Part shown: positions 4,948 through 5,737 of the stretch, in pieces | How positions within the stretch are numbered: the first letter of the stretch is position 1 | How the letters are laid out: every line of letters starts with the position of its first letter | Source: Anaerolineae bacterium | GTDB lineage: Bacteria > Chloroflexota > Anaerolineae > 4572-78 > J111 | DNA length: 5,737 nt | Direction: 5' to 3' | Assembly (NCBI GenBank): GCA_020433835.1 | Contig: JAGRBY010000480.1 | Location: 1 to 5,737 of the forward strand | Made by a program: the position numbers and the translations under genes | The notes under the pieces: generated by a model | Told to the model about the DNA's origin: nothing | The model's input: only the letters and a program-made list of their open reading frames with translations | The model's database searches: none

Positions 4948-5737
4948 CTAAAAAAAATCGGTATAGGGCGATGCCATCGGATGAAACAACTTATGATGCT
5001 CTTGTAAGGCAAATCGATCCGTCATCCCGGCGATGTAGTCGCAGATGACGCGGTAGAAATCCTTCTTTTTAGCCCTGGCTTGAATATCCGATGGTAAAAT
5101 AATCGGCGAACTGGTGTAAGCTTCGAACAGTTCGCTGATAAAGCGGCGTGCCCGTAAATCCATGCGCATTACGCGCCAATGCCGATAAAGATTGTCAAAC
5201 AAGAATTTCTTCAACTCTCGATCCAGCGCCTCGATCTCTGCCGAGCGGGTAAAAACGTTGTGTGGTAGCCGACGAATATCATCAACCGATTGGATGTTGT
5301 GCGCCTCAATCTGTGCCTTGGTGGCGTTGATAACGTCGCTAACCTCCTTGCCGACCAGCCGCCGGACAATGCGATGCCGATCCATCTCGCTAAACCCCCG
5401 GCGCGGATCGATACCCAGCTCATCGGTGACCAACTCCCAAAAAGCGATACCGGCCAACTGCTCGGGCTTGATCATGCCCGAGCGTAAACCGTCGTCGAGA
5501 TCAGCCGTGGTGTAAGCGATCTCATCGGCCAGGTTGACTATCTGCGCTTCGAGCGTTGGCCGCAGGTCGGGATCGAACTCAGCCAGATGGCTGCGGTCGT
5601 AAACCGTCTCGTGCTTGATAATCCCCTCGCGCACCTCGTACGTCAGGTTCAATCCTTCAAAGTCAGGAAAGCGATTTTCCAAATTCTCGACAACGCGAAA
5701 ACTTTGGTAGTTGTGATCGAAACCGCCGTAATCGGCC
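4948..5737 (-). CDS. dgt: dGTP triphosphohydrolase (HD superfamily), C-terminal part
   Basis: Enzyme of the dGTPase family, which hydrolyses dGTP (or other dNTPs in some members) to the nucleoside and tripolyphosphate, acting on nucleotide pools in the cytoplasm. The frame is open to the window edge; 262 residues are visible and the true start lies beyond base 5737. The first visible residues read ADYGGFDHNYQSFRVV, the family's GGFxHNxQSxR motif. LNLTYEVREGIIKHE at 29-43 and LADEIAYTTADLDDGLRSG at 69-87 follow. D71 in LADEIAY fits the last metal ligand of the H..HD..D set, whose other residues are upstream of the window. HHKLFHP near the end is also typical. The TTG at 5682 is internal and not a start. 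The stop is 122 nt upstream of the antitoxin start on the same strand. Confidence 0.95.
   Translation of the reverse strand, partial: ADYGGFDHNYQSFRVVENLENRFPDFEGLNLTYEVREGIIKHETVYDRSHLAEFDPDLRPTLEAQIVNLADEIAYTTADLDDGLRSGMIKPEQLAGIAFWELVTDELGIDPRRGFSEMDRHRIVRRLVGKEVSDVINATKAQIEAHNIQSVDDIRRLPHNVFTRSAEIEALDRELKKFLFDNLYRHWRVMRMDLRARRFISELFEAYTSSPIILPSDIQARAKKKDFYRVICDYIAGMTDRFALQEHHKLFHPMASPYTDFF

Noticed and set aside
5192..5515. 107-codon open frame on the plus strand
   Set aside because: It is antisense to dgt and reads as low-complexity Ser/Arg sequence typical of a shadow frame.
5680..5682. TTG at 5682 as the start of dgt
   Set aside because: The same frame continues to the window edge with the conserved GGFDHNYQSFR motif, so this codon is an internal leucine.

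Overview
The window looks like ordinary chromosome from a bacterium of roughly 50-55% GC. I infer a member of the phylum Chloroflexota (Anaerolineae-like). The main reason is the two-membrane-segment protein in the middle, whose N-terminal half resembles, from memory, a family of uncharacterised Chloroflexota membrane proteins. The topA, peptidase and dGTPase sequences fit that assignment but do not prove it. No rRNA, tRNA, CRISPR array, insertion sequence or phage gene was seen.

Layout. Bases 1-1278 (+) are the 3' part of topA (DNA topoisomerase I), entering at the catalytic tyrosine motif and ending in three zinc-ribbon modules. A strong intrinsic terminator follows. Bases 1436-2509 (+) encode a complete M24B (Xaa-Pro) metallopeptidase with a TTG start and a good ribosome binding site. 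After a U-tract-less stem-loop there is a near-consensus sigma-70 promoter, a leader of about 137 nt, and a gene at 2760-3938 (+) for an unrecognised protein with two membrane segments. A bidirectional terminator at 3957-3986 separates these rightward genes from the leftward ones.

On the minus strand, bases 4018-4825 hold a compact toxin-antitoxin operon. It encodes a UPF0175-type antitoxin followed, with a 17-nt overlap, by a DUF3368-type PIN-domain RNase toxin. Its presumed promoter (consensus -35, extended -10) carries an inverted repeat across the -10, a natural candidate for an autoregulatory operator. Upstream of it on the same strand, bases 4948-5737 are the C-terminal part of a dGTP triphosphohydrolase (dgt), cut by the window end.

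The genes do not form one pathway. topA, the peptidase and dgt are housekeeping functions (DNA supercoiling, peptide turnover, nucleotide pools). The toxin-antitoxin pair sits as a small self-regulated cassette between dgt and the convergent terminator. The most novel protein is the two-membrane-segment one. The most interesting regulatory structure is the dyad in the toxin-antitoxin promoter.
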